39,432 bases of DNA from Collybiopsis luxurians FD-317 M1 (GCA_000827265.1 KN834827.1:228973-268404), one strand, 5' to 3'. Counted from the stretch's first letter, positions 12,959 through 26,032 are shown. The notes: generated by a model not told the origin, from the letters alone. A program made the numbers and translations.

Positions 12959-14870
12959 TCATGCAGGCGAGGTACTCTTCCGGGAGTCATGTAGCAATGT
13001 TTCATCCTGGAAGATGTCGGGAAAGGAAGATGGCAAAGGGTAAGCCACTGAATGTGTGCTACAGAAGTAGTCCAGCCCGAAGAGACCGACAAAACATTCG
13101 AGCGGCGTTTTAATCAAGTGAAGGCTTGAACTTAAAGCTGACCTTATGGTATATGGTTCCTTAATCAATGTCCGAGAGCACCACGATTCGTAGGCGTGGA
13201 GCGCATTGGGCGAAAATCCTCGGGTGACATCTCTTCGAGTGTAATAGGCCACTTTCTGCAGATATACTATAGGATGTTGAGTCAAAGAGGAAAATTATAT
13301 TAAAGTTGTTTCTTGCCGTCGATGATGGCTGAGAATTGTAGACCTGATTCCGGAAGGTTTCAGGCGTGACAGCTGCAGCCACTGGGAAGAGATCACAGAG
13401 CTGACCAAAATAATGGGATCCGTGAATATCGAGATGTGTGGCAAAGTTTGAAAGGCATTCCATCTTTCCTTTCAGACTAAATAAATTATTAGTTATCCGG
13501 CAGCTCTTGATGATATCCAGCGGAGTGGTGGAACTTTTGATATGAGCAGATAATATAAACAAGTTTTGGTAGATGGAACCCTGAAATACAGTGCGATCAG
13601 CTGTAGGTAGAGCGGATAAGTGTGGGGCAGCTATTTGAACTAATGTCAAGTTTTAGAATCTTTTTCCAGTCACCTTTAGGGATTTTGTAGGCAACGGTCA
13701 AAAGAGACAAACTGTCCATTTTTCGAAGGTAAGCAGCATCATTGAAAACATTCGTTACGTGTAGTTTCTAAGTATAATGTATAAACGTCAGGTGGAAATG
13801 TGAGGATGAGAAGGGATCCACATTTTCGAGGTTAATGTTCCGTGGTACGGCATCCGCCATCAGAGAAAACGACAGACAAGGAGCTCTGGACAGTTCATCA
13901 TGAAAGACCATGAGAAAAGAGTACGAAAACGACCCAAAAGGGGACGTGTCAGTAGTCAGTTGTAAATCCTTTACATGGTGGGTTCAATTTTCATGTACCT
14001 GATATGTAAACATAACGGACGAACCTGGAACGAATTACACTCTTTCAAGAATAAGCGAACAGAACCTTCCATCAACTTCGTCTCTTGTAATGCCAGTGCA
14101 TTGAAATTCGAATGTTAGAAAAATATTATTCTGGACATACGTTGTCGAGTCGCTCAAGTAGTTCTTGACCAAGGGACCAGTCTCCTTCGCCGTTCTGCCA
14201 ATCTGGGACATCAGGCACTATTTGGACTGTCTGCGACGTGTAAAATACTCAGTAAAAATCAGACTGGCAGTACCAAATAACACTCGTGTCTGCTGAAAAG
14301 GTACTGTCTTCAGCTTCGAGATGAGTATGAGAGATGGACGACTCTATTGACTCCTGCTCCTTGTCTGCAATTGAACCATTCCTGTGCAATCTGATCGATG
14401 GAATACCATAGATGCACACTTACAGGCTTTTCATTATCAGCAAGGTTATTGGTTTTAGCGAGAACGCCGAAGTTTCCTGGTTTACTTATTCTTAGGGAGC
14501 GATGATGCTTATGCATTGACATATGTATCTTTATGGTCGAAAAGAATTAATCTTGGATTATATGTGGGGTCACACTGTGAAACTGTTTAACTATACTTGG
14601 GATGTAGGTACGATTAAAAAAACCTCGACTAATGGACCCTCTCTGAAAGAAATACCGTCATTCACAAGACGGTCCTCTTTATTGGCGTAAGTGAAATAGT
14701 TTTCTTGGGTATTCCAAAAGTGGGTGCCGATGTAATTTGAAACATTTCCCCCTTGAAATAGAGAATTTCGCCCTGGTCAATTGTACGAGATGGATCTAAA
14801 GTTGGTTGAGCACAAACTTTAGGCCTATTCAGTTACGTCTGCACTCCTGCTCAAATAAAAAAATAAACTG
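12959..14870 (-). pseudogene. DML1: Misato/DML1-like gene, decayed
   Basis: Misato/DML1 is a tubulin-related protein implicated in mitochondrial partitioning and morphology. The pieces occur in family order on the minus strand: GGNVSNYIGTHFWNTQENYF (~14685-14745), DGISFREG (~14655), NPRLILFDHK (~14540), NFGVLAKTNNL (~14450), VPDVPDW (~14210), LMEGSVRLFLKEC (~14060), DTSPFGSFSYSFLMVFHDEL (~13930), NDAAYLRKM (~13730), LSAHIKSSTTPL (~13540), RGFSPNALHAYESWC (~13200) and LPSSFPDIF (~13030), ending at TGA 12959-12961. Small introns separate the pieces. Damage includes an in-frame TGA (14249-14251) inside a block matching the WSDFxRxY region, where arginine is expected. There is also no GT donor after FDHK (it reads ATACAT), and no clear start codon in frame. 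This gene is normally single-copy, so I infer a duplicated, inactive copy. I do not claim the exact exon ends. Confidence 0.75.
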
Positions 14871-15399
14871 CAGTGATCGTGGTCATTGGTAATCAAGGAT
14901 ATTGAAAATACCATGGTAGCAATATTTACAATAAGCACGGTACCATGTATACTGTACGGCGTACGAAGTCCATTCCCTTGCCTTATACTTAGCTTGGGAG
15001 CTGCATTTACGAGATACTAGGGATGAAAATAAATCATGATGCAAGATGAGCCATGGATATCTTATAAAGGACAACTGAAGTGTTACAAATTGATGTGTAG
15101 ACATCCTAGTGTGCGTCGGTCTTTGTCAGAGAAGGGGGTCTAAATCTCATTAGCGGAGTTTCCACTGTGAACGAAACTCTCTGACGACGATTGCCAAAGA
15201 GCGGGGGAGAAAGCGGGGAGAGAAAAATGAAAGTGGAGACATACGCCCCGCTTGGTTTTGGGAAGAAAGAGCTCTTGTCTTATATGGCGTTTGATAGGTC
15301 ACTCAGTCTACTCCTTTGCTTCTTGTCCCTTCCGGCTTCTCGTCTCCTCCGGCCTCTCTTGTTCATCCTTGGTTATGACGTGGGTGACGACTTAGAGCA
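14871..15399. other. Intergenic, upstream flank of R2
   Basis: No recognised gene. A 71-codon plus-strand frame (15191-15406) just before R2 is hydrophobic in its second half, with no known domain. The last part (about 15290-15399, C+T-rich on the plus strand) resembles the regions just before R3 and R5 in composition and may be a core-promoter pyrimidine tract of the R transcript. Confidence 0.35.
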
Positions 15400-17480
15400 A
15401 AGATAAATAAGCGCCCGTATAACGCTGCGCTGTTCGGAATCCAGGGCCGGAAACCTCCGGTGCTTCAGTTTACGTCCACCATCATCGTCACTGCAGGGCC
15501 TTTTACGGCCTTTATATCTTTGACTCTTACTCCCAAAACTTCTCTTTGATGCATTCTGATACCACCTCATGCAAAGTGGTGGAATGGCTAGTCGCATCTC
15601 GTCTCGTTCCGCTAAAGTAGGTGCATTTACTAGCCTATTTCAACGGTCGTGCTTTTCATTGAACCCCCTCGTAGAACTAAAACAAGTCATACACAGACGT
15701 CAGAACATGTTCGACTCTTCTTGTCTCTGCATCGAGCACTTCTACCCAGAATTCAACCCAGATCCTTCGACACTCCCTTCTTCCACTATCAGAGCCCTTG
15801 TCTTCTCTGCCCAGTATCCTCCTTGGCTTCGATACATCCTCGTCATCGTCGAAATTCCCTTAATCCTTCAATGGCCATTTTTCTCACCCGCAGATTCAAG
15901 AATCGGGAGGAAATCATAGCTCCTCAATGCACTCTTTTATCGGCAATCTTGCGCCCCTTGTGACGCTGTTTTTCAAGCTCTTCCCCCGGTCGACTTGGAC
16001 GTTGGATGAATTGGGTAACTGGAGAAGAAAGTGCAACTGGGTTTGTCAAGGGTGAGTGTCAAGTTTGCTATTTCATCGATCTACGTTGATCATATTCTGA
16101 TATAGCGGGACCAACAACAATAGCCACCTCTGTCTACTCGACACATTACTGAGCGCCATCAAGAGGCCTCACCGAAGGCATCCACGGCACTATTTCTACG
16201 CTTCTCTCTACGCTCTCCTTGCCTTTCCGCTATCACCCTACTCCTACACAAATGTAAAACGCGCATCTACGTGCGAATCCGAGGGCGTTTCATGACCCTT
16301 CGTCGCAATGGAGCACCCGAATACGGCTATTCAGGCCGTGATCACCCGGGAGTGTTTCCGCTCACACCCAAGTACAAGCTGTCAACGCAACGTATGGGGA
16401 TGTAACACTGAGCGGTATGCGCTGTGGATAATGCATAGAGACGTTGGGAAGGTCGTTGATCGCGAAACCATCAGCTATCCCAGCGAAACAGATATTGAGG
16501 AAAATAGGAATTTACGTTGAGGATAAATTTCATTCAAGGTTTTGTTCCATTTTACCCTATCTTGCTCATTGTCATTTCTATATCAATAAATTTCCTATTC
16601 TCCCGTCTCTTTGCTTCCTCATCTATGCCTTTGTGCCCAGAGATCCGTTCCTATGATTCCGAAAATATCAATTATGACCTGGCTTGTGAATCGTCCGCCC
16701 TCAGTGTATTCTGTATTTGCAGAACAATATATTATGATTATCTACATAGGCAACGACGTTAGAGTATATGCCCACGTCCGATTCATTCAAAGATGAGCAA
16801 ATTCTTTCCCGACTCGGTGCCACCCCACCGCTTAGCAGTTCTGTTTCAGGCTTGTTATTTGACGTGAGCTGTATGCGCTACAGAATTCGTCATGCAAAGT
16901 CGAATGTAGGGAGAGAACTCGATAGTGCGATGTGTATGCACTGTGGGGAGAAAAATCATTCAGAATTTCAAACCGAGTGGCTATTGCTGTAGTATTTACA
17001 TGTCTCTATGTAATATATTTTCATAAGTAGAATTACGAGAGTAATAGAACTGTTTTTAGCGATGCGATTCCACTCGAAGCATACTCCGAATGGGAAGTAA
17101 AGTCAAGAAGGAATACTGATTCTGTTTATTTGAGAATGGATAATGAAGAGACAGAAGATGAATACTAACGACAACCAATTTTATATTTCTTTGGGTAGGG
17201 GTTACAGGTATTGGAGAGACACGTCATACATTAAATATGGGAGACTTCGGGCAGCAGGAATATGTTTTCTCTTATTGATTTAGCAAGCAAGAATGAGCAA
17301 ACAAAACGGCAGATGCCTTCATAGCAAACAAATAGTAGACTTTCCACATCTAACCAAACAGAAATGTACCAGTACAAGGACAAGGCGACGAGAAAATGGG
17401 AGAGACGAAACGGGAGTTATGAAACTGAAGTTCAGAACAATCATTAAAGTCGCAACAGAAGTGGCTTATCAAAGACCTAC
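15400..17480. repeat. R repeat copy R2, downstream of NLR2
   Basis: A full-length R copy in direct orientation to R1 and R3. It begins with ataagcgcccgtataacg and a GC-rich leader (ggaatccagggccgg), then a tgcagggccttttac block. A 116-codon plus-strand frame follows (15569-15919), with KQVIHRRQNM, TIRALVFSAQYPPWLRYILV and PLILQWPFFSP, partly hydrophobic. The conserved intron spans 16052-16105 (54 nt), between GEESATGFVK and AGPTTIATSVYSTHY. The right half (about 16300-17480) runs into the NLR2 3' end and matches R1 closely. The frames do not join into one open protein without indels, so I leave it as a repeat and probable gene relic. Confidence 0.75.
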
Positions 17481-17487
17481 TGCGTAG

Positions 17488-20400
17488 TCAGTCCGAAGAC
17501 GCAGTTGTGGGAGTGTAGCACTTAGCCCAGTTGTCCCCAATACAGTCCCAATTGAACTGGACTGAAGTATGACCGCGGCGAGAGATTATGCACAGACAAT
17601 TAGGTGTAACCACATTGTAGGATAAGGATGGGGGAAGCCACATTAAGCGTTGTTCAGAAGAGTGATATGCCTTAATCCATCCTTGATTATCAGCATTCCA
17701 ACACGCATATGAAGAATTTATTGGGGAAGAGGGAGAAATGAGAGGAAGGCCAAAGTCAGGTTGAGCATGGCCTCCATCACCAGATTCATTCTGTGTTTCT
17801 GATAGGATGTTGGTTGCATGGTCCGAGGAAGGAGCAGCAGAAAGAGCGCAGTCAATATGGCCAGTCTCTCCCTTATGCTGTTGACCAGTAGCTGCATCCC
17901 ATATGCGAATAGATTGATCCCTTGAGCCTGACACAACTTTGGATCCATCTGGTGAAAGGGCAACTGAATAAATCCCATCAGTGTGGCCATCCATTACCTT
18001 GAGCTGCTCTCCAGTTGCTGCATCCCATATGCAGACTGTTTTAATATCTGATCCTGACACTATCTTGGATCCATCTGACGAAAAGGCAACTGCCTGCACC
18101 CAATGAGCATGCCCTTTTATCTGCTGGAGCTGCTCTCCAGTTGCTACATCCCAAACACAGACAGTGTCATCTGCTGATCCTGACACAACCTTTGCACCAT
18201 CAAATGAGAAAGTGACAGAAAGAACATAGTTTGTATGGCCATCCATCTGCTTCAGTTGTTCTCCAGATATAGCATCCCATATGCAGACAGTTTTATCATT
18301 TGATCCTGATACAATTTTTAGCCCATCTGATGAAAATGCCACTGATTTGACCTCATCAGCATGTCCATTCAACTGCGTCAGCTCCATTCCAGTTACAGCA
18401 TCCCATATGCAGATACTTTGATCTGCCGAGCCTGAAACAATTTTGGATCCATTCAGTGAAAATGCTACTGACCAAACCCTTTGAGAGTGACCATGCATCC
18501 GTTTGAGCTGCCTGCCAGTTGCTGTATCCCATATGCAGACAGTTTCATCATCTGATCCTGACACAGCCTTGGATCCATCAGATGAAAACGCGACTGAATT
18601 GACCTCATCTGTATGACCATTCATTTGCTTGAGCTTGTCTCCAGTCAATGCATCCCATATGCAGATAGTTTTATCTGCAGATCCTGATACAACTTTGGAT
18701 CCATCAGATGAAAAGGCTACAGACCGAACAGTGCTAGTGTGGCCATCCACTGACTTGGGCTGGTCTGCAATGATGACATCCCATATCCGGATAGTTCCAT
18801 CTTCTGATCCTGACATAACTTTAGATCCATCTGGTGAAAAAACAGCTGACAAAACCGCTTCAGAGTGACCATCCATTTGTTTAAGCTGCCTGCCACTTGC
18901 TGTATCCCATATGCGGACTGTGTTATCATCTGATCCTGACACAACGAAGGATCCATCAGAGGAAAAGACAACTGAATTGACCCTATCTGTATGACCATCC
19001 ATTTTCAAAAGGTTGTCTCCAGTTGCTGCATCCCATATACATACAGTGTGATCTGCTGATCCTGATACCATTCTTGCACCATCCAAAGAAAATACAACTG
19101 ACCAAACACCACTGGAATGCCCGTCAATTTGCTTGAGCTCTGCTCCGGTGCTTGCATCCCATATACAAATAGTTTTGTCTTTAGATCCTGAGACTATTTT
19201 GGCTCCATCTGGTGAGAAAGCCACTGAATAAACCTCACCAGTGTGGCCAACCATCTCCATGAGTGTATTGCCAGTGACTGCATCCCACATACGGATAGTT
19301 TTGTCCTTTGATCCTGACACAACTTTCCTACTATCTGGTGAAAAGGCCACTGAATAAATGTAATTAGTGTGACCATTCATGATCATCTCCTGTTCTCCAG
19401 TTAATGCATTCCATAACCTGACAGTTGTATCATCTGACCCAGACATAACTTTGGATCCATTTGATGAAAAAGCAACTGAACGAACCCAATCTGTATGACC
19501 TTTCATCTGCAGGAGTTGTTCACCAGTCAGTGCATCCCATATGCAGACAGTTCTATCAGCTGAGCCAGAAACAAGTTTCAATCCATTTGATGAACATGCT
19601 ACTGTGTTGACCCCTCCCTGATGTTGTATTTGTAAAATTTCACCCCCGTGATTACTAACACCTGTACATGTAACATTTGGAACATTTCCAAACTCTTTTT
19701 GCCATTGTGTTGCACTCGGAGTGGTTGAAAACTCTGTTGCAAGGCTTGAGAGGTATAAATGTGGAGTCGATAATGATGCTGTAGTCTGTGTAAATGCCTG
19801 CACTAATCTTTCAACTCCAACCATACTCCCTTTCAATGCTGAAGGTGTGTCAATCTTTAGTCCAGAGACATCAGTTTACGTGATTAATTATACAGTAAAA
19901 TACCACATACCTTGGTTAGCCATCTCTGTAAATCCAGAACTTGTTTAAAACAGTCTTCCTTCTTCTGCATTAAATTCATGCCTTCAATCCAAAACAATAT
20001 CTTCTTTTTCATCAACATTGACATTAATTCAAGCAAGGAATCATTGGCTTCTTGTTCAATAAGATGTGGAATCCAATATTGAAGTGCATAACCCAGCTCA
20101 TTTCCAAACCTATCTTTGACTTTAATCTGCAGATTCGCCACTTCTGAGTCCAGTTTCCAAGATGTTTGAAGATCACACATATTGAGCTCCAGTCTGCTCT
20201 GCAGAATGCCCATACAGTTTTTGGAAAGGCCAATGCTCTGTTTTTTTATTGAGGATTCTGGAAAGAAATCAAGGAATGACTTGTGGTATATATATATATA
20301 CTGATCCTTGATATATGCAATTGCATGTAATGCAGCCACTACATGAGTCACTAACTCTTTATCAGATTCTTCCCCAGGAGTGGTCACAAGCTCTGCTAGC

Positions 20401-22749
20401 ATTGACACCGTGAGAGGCTGCTTCGCGCACATAATTGTACCAACTATCTGTTCAGATTCCGTGTACAGCGGACCCTTCTCATTGCCAAGAACATCCTTCA
20501 GAATTCTCCCATACAGTGCAGTCAGACCCAATTCCATTGAGAACATGGTATTTTCATCTTTAAGTAGCTTTTTTAGCTGCTTAGCCTGCATCAAAGGTGT
20601 CATAGAGACGGTACTTTCTGGATTCTCAGAAATGTAACGGATGGCTGTTGCAGCATAAATAAACAGACCATCACATTGTTTAGCCAGCTGATTCAATTCA
20701 GTTGCCCACTTTGGTACTAAGTCCCTGAGTTTAACAGAAATGTATTTGGAAATATCCTGCAAGGCGACATCTTTTTCCACATCCTGAAGATGACAGATAG
20801 TCTTGGAAGAAAGTTGCTCATTGCATACATTTGCAATGTTCTGGTCAGGTCGGCTAGTGATCAGAATTTTTAGTCCATGGATACCATCCACTCCTTCCAG
20901 GAGTTGTTTTAAAATATTATAACCTCCATTATTTTCTAGTTCATCAAGTGCATCAAGAACAATAAGCCACTTCAATACCTGGCTTTCAGCAATCTTTTTC
21001 CATGGTCCAAGCAGAAGGCTGGCCACATGAGATTCTGGTTTTTTTACAGCCTTTGGTTCCACAGCAACCAGTTCATCTTGCAGTGCTGTACAGCTACTGC
21101 TTAACTCATATGCCACTGTCGGAATCACATTCCTTTGATCCCGCAAGTCCGGAACCTGTCGAGAGCAAAAAAATGAGGCACCTAGTTGGCGGCCCCCACC
21201 CTTTTTACTATACTCTTCACAGATTGTCTTTGCAATGGTGGATTTTCCTGTTCCAGCCATGCCACTGATCCAGAAAACTGGTGGACAGGATGAAGAATTA
21301 TCAGCCACCCAGGTACGAAGCTGCTCCAGTATGCTAGTGCGAGTGTCAGCAGTACAACATTCTCTGTTGGTAGAAAAATAATCAGCATTTTGAACTTTTG
21401 GCCACTCTTGCAGCTAAATTATTGCATTTAAGCTCAGCTTCCGACTCAGTGCTTTTTAGGTGTGGCAGCTTACCATGCTTTGCCATTTATTATCCTGCTT
21501 CAGAGATAGGTCCAGAAATGTCTGTCATCCAGTGTCATTAGATTATAAAGTGTCATACTTCACAAGTGAAACACACCTGAAGCTTCTCCCTTTCCATTTT
21601 CATTTTATCCACAACTGCTTGGACTTGGGATTTTATTTCAGCAGCATTGAAACCTTGCCTTATGACACTGTGTTGTTGCATATCATACAACACCTTTGAT
21701 TGTTGGACAAGAAATCTGTTTAAGAATTTAATAAGTGGGTCAATGATTGACACTTGATCAAAGATGCAGTATTACCCAGCAAATTTGGTACATTGATCCT
21801 TGGCAATACCTTTTAAGAGAGCTTCATTGATTATTTGAAGATAATCCATAATGTCACCAGAAAGTTTCTCCATCTGCTCTTTGTTATCCATGGCGGACTA
21901 AAGTAAACTTAAGATAAGATGACAATGCTTGAGTTTGAACACACCAACCTCTGCCACACTGGATATCACATTGAAGACAGACACAGGCCCTTTAAATGGG
22001 GTACCTTCAAGAAAAGGCTCAATGACTTCTGTAAGCTTGTGCAGACTCTTCCAAGTCTGTAGAGCTGCCTTGCGAACAGGGGACATTTTAGACTCATTGT
22101 TGATATCCGCTAGAGTCAATAAGTCAGGTGGCGCAAGGGTTTGGTTATCAAACTCTGTTGAGATGGACAGATAAGTCATTGGTCACTGCATCAGTAGGCT
22201 GGAGACAAACCATGGGCTGGAGCGTTGTTGCTGGTAGGCATATTGACTGGAATTCAAAGGTATGCTTAAAACTTCCGTTTCGTTCAATACACTTTAGGAC
22301 TCATACCAGGAGTGGCCCCAGCGGGGATAACGGTCTTTAGCGGCATTCCAGCTGCCGTTTCAACGGTACCACCATAATTAGCGCCAGTATTGGCGGGATC
22401 TATGTCAATAATTGCATGAAAATTCAGCAATCAGATCAGGAGAAGCAAGACGCACTGGTCACAGCCGCTTGATTGTCTGCATCCACAGTCGCTAAATCAA
22501 GAAAAACATTAGATCATTGTCATGTAAGGTCGTACTGGGCTTACTGCCTTGGGGTTGAGTAAGACCAGGATTGTTATCAGATCCCATCACTGCCATCCCG
22601 CTATCATTTTTATACGCGCTATCAGACCTAACGTTCATGGGAGTAGGAGATTCGTTGCCGGAATGGTGGAATTTGAATAATCCCCAACAACTCCTCTTAC
22701 GCTTGGAAGTGGTGTTTCGTTCAGTCTGAGATTTGTTGTGTTTCGCCAT
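17488..22749 (-). CDS. NACHT-WD40 NLR-like protein, paralogue 2 (NLR2)
   Basis: This is the intact paralogue of NLR1. My ten exons are 22749-22545, 22491-22456, 22399-22307, 22246-22211, 22154-21949, 21897-21776, 21715-21577, 21521-21474, 21413-19911 and 19854-17488. The sum is 4755 nt, 1584 aa, with no internal stop. Exons 4, 5, 6, 7 and 10 have exactly the same lengths as in NLR1 (36, 206, 122, 139, 2367 nt), which strongly supports the model. Residues 1-123 are low-complexity with a basic SKRKR cluster. Residues ~124-295 are helical, with KAALQTWKSLHKLTEVIEPF, possibly related to the HeLo-like/MLKL-type bundles common in fungal NLRs (inference). The NACHT domain has P-loop GMAGTGKST (~346-354), Walker B LIVLDALDE (~445-453) and ITSRPDQ. 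Fourteen WD40 repeats lie at about 872-1470, enough for two seven-bladed propellers. The tail ends GDNWAKCYTPTTASSD. The P-loop is canonical, so this copy is the best candidate for a working receptor. Confidence 0.92.
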
Positions 22750-22945
22750 CGAGTGTGAGTATCGAGAAAGACAAGTCAACTTGTTGGGGGAAAGAAGGAA
22801 AAGGCGCGTTTGCAACGTGTTTGACCTCATGTCAGTTTACGCGGAGATACAGCTGAGTTTGAATATGGCAACGTCACGGTAAAGCTTCAAAAGATGCAAC
22901 GAGGATAAATTGATGGTCAAATGACCGCAGCTATCGGAGGCTACA
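22750..22945 (-). promoter_or_regulatory. Conserved upstream block of NLR2
   Basis: The block is homologous to 7931-8150 upstream of NLR1. It shares gcgtttgcaacgtgtttgac and gatggtcaaatgaccg and then diverges. It is likely the 5' UTR and promoter carried along in the duplication. Confidence 0.55.
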
Positions 22946-24539
22946 TAATCTTATACCGAGGCAATTATTCTGCAGGCAGTTCCCGAGACCTTTTTTGGTA
23001 TGACTGTTCGTGATCTCTGGCTGTTAGCGCTCAAAACTTTTTATTCATCGATAGAGTTAATGACAGCGGTCAGCTGCATGTGTCTACTCCGTCTGTTCCG
23101 GTCAAGATATAAGGATCTCAGGCACACACTTATACACTGGGGCATCTGCATAAACAAGATATCGATTGCTTTCTGACGCCTTTAAATTTGTGGTTAAGTA
23201 TTCTTCAACCCTTACTGAATCAGCTTGAATGTAGCTTTCAAATTCAATTGTAAAAGAGCTTGCCTAAGCCATTAGTTCTAAGAAATACAATTCAGCAAAT
23301 CAGGAAGTCGATCGCTTCCTTGGGTCGTCGAGTAAAAAGCGAAAAAAAAAAGATAAAGATTGTATTGTTCCTGATCCCAGTCAATTCTCGCATAACTTGA
23401 GCGAAATCCTTCGAAGCTGAAACCATAACATTTCCATTGCCCTCCAAGCCCCAATCGTGGCGCAATGAGGATTTCCATTGCTTAGCAGAACATGAAATTA
23501 GTCAGTTAAATTCTGGGCTAAAGCCCATGGGATCGTGCGTGTGGCGTCATACTAATTTGACAGCTGGATCCTACTTTACAGCGCCGGTGAAGAACACAGG
23601 CACAGTGTTTCCTAGCAATTTAGGAAATACACAGTAGCAGACATGTATCGAAATACTCCAACTTTGCGGCAAATACTGGGACCCGAGGATGTAATATCTA
23701 CTATGTTTAAGCTCGTCAAGTTGCGACTCTCGCGATAGGGCACTGCGCAATAGGGAAGCGGAGGGAGGGCATTTGGATGAATGGATGGTTTCTGAATGAA
23801 TCTGAACCAGTATGTAGCTAGTAAAGACTATGAAAGCAGGGAATTTTTATTTATTTGATCAGGGAATGAGCATAAATGAAATTGCGATATTTGGTTTTAA
23901 TTTCTGGGCTGTTTTACGATGGCAATCAGAATACATTGTACTCGAAGATAGGAGTGAAATGGAGATGTGCTACAAGTCCCAAAAGGCTGGAATGATGAAT
24001 ACTGAGTTGCCAAGGAGAGACTATGGCCGGCTGCTCAAGTCGACCTTTCAGCTGAACGCCCATTAGACGTACCTTTGAGTTATGCACAGTATTTATCCGG
24101 AGAACACATAGGTAGATGATAAATTAGGCAATATGGTAATGTGAGGGTAATCGAATCAGTAATAGGGAGCATGGAGAGTACCTGTAAAGCTCAAACTGAT
24201 TTGCAAACTTCGTGTCAGCTGGACTATTTTCTCAAAAACTAACAATCTCATGCCATAAAATTGGCGTGCGAAGGCGAGAACAAGGAGAATTGTGCAGCGA
24301 ATAAGGATAAATTTTCAGACGAGCCCTCATCAGGAGTTAGAAAGGTCGAGGTCAAGTCAAGTGCACCATGGAAAGACTGCGTCAATGGATGAATGTCGCC
24401 AGTTGGCCAGCCGAAAAAAAAAACCTGCTTGGTGTTAGCCTGTGTTTGATTGTCTGTATCTCTTCTGGCTCATGTCTTCGCATCTTGACTCCTCCGGTGT
24501 ATACCGCTTGTCCATTCTTGGCCACGGCTTGTGTCTAGA
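22946..24539. other. Intergenic, no recognised gene
   Basis: I find no gene I can name. Plus-strand open frames at 23437-23637 (66 codons) and 23830-24066 (78 codons) and a minus-strand frame at 23278-23478 (66 codons) have no domain I recognise and no paired splice sites that extend them. The last ~180 bp before R5 (aaagactgcgtcaatgg) resembles the flank before R3 (aaagaatgcgtcgatg, about 35887), so part of the R promoter may lie here. Confidence 0.4.
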
Positions 24540-25450
24540 GGAAAGAAAAATAAGCGCCCATACGATGCCTCGGCCTTCGGAATCCAGGGCCGGAACCCTC
24601 CGGTGTCTCAGTTTGCGTCCACTATCATCGTCATTGCAGGGCCTTTTACAGCCTTTTAATCCTTTACTTCTACTTCAAAAGAACCCTCTTTAAAGCTTCT
24701 CAGACCACCTCACACAATGTCATGGAATAGATAGTCCCATTGCTGCTCGCTCCGCTCCCAAGTTGGTGTGTTTACTTGCCTATTTCAATGGTCGTGCTTT
24801 TCATTGAACCCCTGATACTACTCAAGCAGGTCATACATAGACGTCGGATTATATTTGGCTTTCCTTGTTTCCAGATTCAGCGCTTCTATCCGGAATTCAA
24901 CCAGTTTTTGACACTTTTTCATTCCACCAGCAGAACCCTCGTCTTCTCTGCCAGTATCCTCGGCTTTGATACACCCTCGTCCTCATCCGGCTTGCCCTAA
25001 TTCTCCAACTACCATTTTGCTCGAACAAATATCCACAAATTGGAAGGGTATTGTAGCTCCTCGACAGCTATCACGCTCTCATTGTTCCGTTCTTTTTCAA
25101 GTTGCCCTACCTGGTCTGTTTACTCGGTCAATTGGTTTGGTGGCTGGAGAGGAAATTGCAGCTGGTCTTTTGAAGGGTGAGTCTCGAGTTTGCTATTTCC
25201 TCCATTCTCAATCGATCCTATTCTGATATAGTGCTACCAGGTACCGTAGCAATTTCCATCTACTGCGCACATTATTGAGTGCTATCAAGCGGCCTCGCCA
25301 AGAACGACCCTCAGCAACTTCTGTGTGTCTCTCTACGCTCTTCTTGCGTTTGCCGCTTTCACCGTGCTCCAACATAAACGTTCATACGTCCATCAACGTA
25401 CTCATCTGAGGCCGTTACATGATTATTTGTCGCAATTGAGCACCCAAACA
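24540..25450. repeat. R repeat copy R5 (solo, fused to a DUF6534 gene)
   Basis: An R copy with the leader ataagcgcccatacgatg, the ggaatccagggccgg block and the conserved intron (25177-25231, 55 nt), between GEEIAAGLLK and LPGTVAISIYCAHY. Similarity to the other copies runs to about gctgatcacccgtgaag (25470) and then stops. The sequence that follows is a DUF6534-type membrane-protein gene, so R5 either replaced the 5' part of that gene or was captured as its 5' end. Confidence 0.65.
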
Positions 25451-25479
25451 TGGCTATTGAGGCTGATCACCCGTGAAGG

Positions 25480-26032
25480 TATGAACTTACCACCGAGAAT
25501 TTCAACATCTACTTTAATCGTTATGGGCAGCTTGCTGCGGCAACACCTTTCGCTATTTTTGCAGTGGGTGTTAATTGCTGCGTCGCTGTGTGTACTATTA
25601 CACGGTAACCGCACTGGGTGGGGAAAGTGAGTCATTCTTCTCCGTAGACTTCGGTTCTCGCACGAGTCCTTGAGACTGCTTATCGCTAAACCTTTTCGTT
25701 TGTGTAGGACAAACACGTTAATTACGACACTCATCATATACGCGGTGAACCGGTATCTATTGACTCCGTATGTTTATATACCGCTCGATAATCTATGGGT
25801 ACCCTGACTGAGATGGCTACGATAGAGCAGTAGATGTAACCGAAGTCATTGTATTTGCTCGCCACCCGACAAGCCTGTGGTTCTTGGCCATTGATTTTGT
25901 CATTGGAAAACGTAAGTCTGACTCGTTTACAAGCGCCACAGAACGCTGAAAATTTTATCATGAATAGTATACGCGAACAGCCTGTTAGCATCACTCAACT
26001 CACGACAGTCATTGAGGGAGCGATTACGGTAG
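25480..26032 (+). CDS. DUF6534-type multi-spanning membrane protein, 3' exons
   Basis: DUF6534 proteins are seven-helix membrane proteins of unknown function, very numerous in Agaricomycetes. The C-terminal signature is clear after splicing. Exon a (to 25626) has WVLIAASLCVLLHGNRTGWG. Exon b (25708-25752) has KTNTLITTLIIYAVNR. Exon c (25826-25911) has VTEVIVFARHPTSLWFLAI. Exon d (25968-26032) has LYANSLLASLNSRQSLRERL and ends at TAG 26030-26032. All three introns have GT...AG ends and phases that keep the frame. The NRTGW and KLYANSLLAxLNxR motifs are diagnostic. The first four or five helices expected upstream are not seen, because the sequence there is R5. Thus the gene is 5'-truncated or has been fused to R5 exons. 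The coding start is unknown; 25480 is a lower bound. Confidence 0.75.

Noticed and set aside
14249..14251. The in-frame TGA of the misato relic explained by a 49-nt intron (gtactg...gcag)
   Set aside because: Splicing there would put the next block (VQIVPDVPDW) out of frame, while reading through keeps the frame and gives the expected SDFxxVFY-like block.
20280..20300. TA-dinucleotide microsatellite
   Set aside because: It is coding sequence of NLR2 (YIYIYHKSF), conserved as protein in NLR1.
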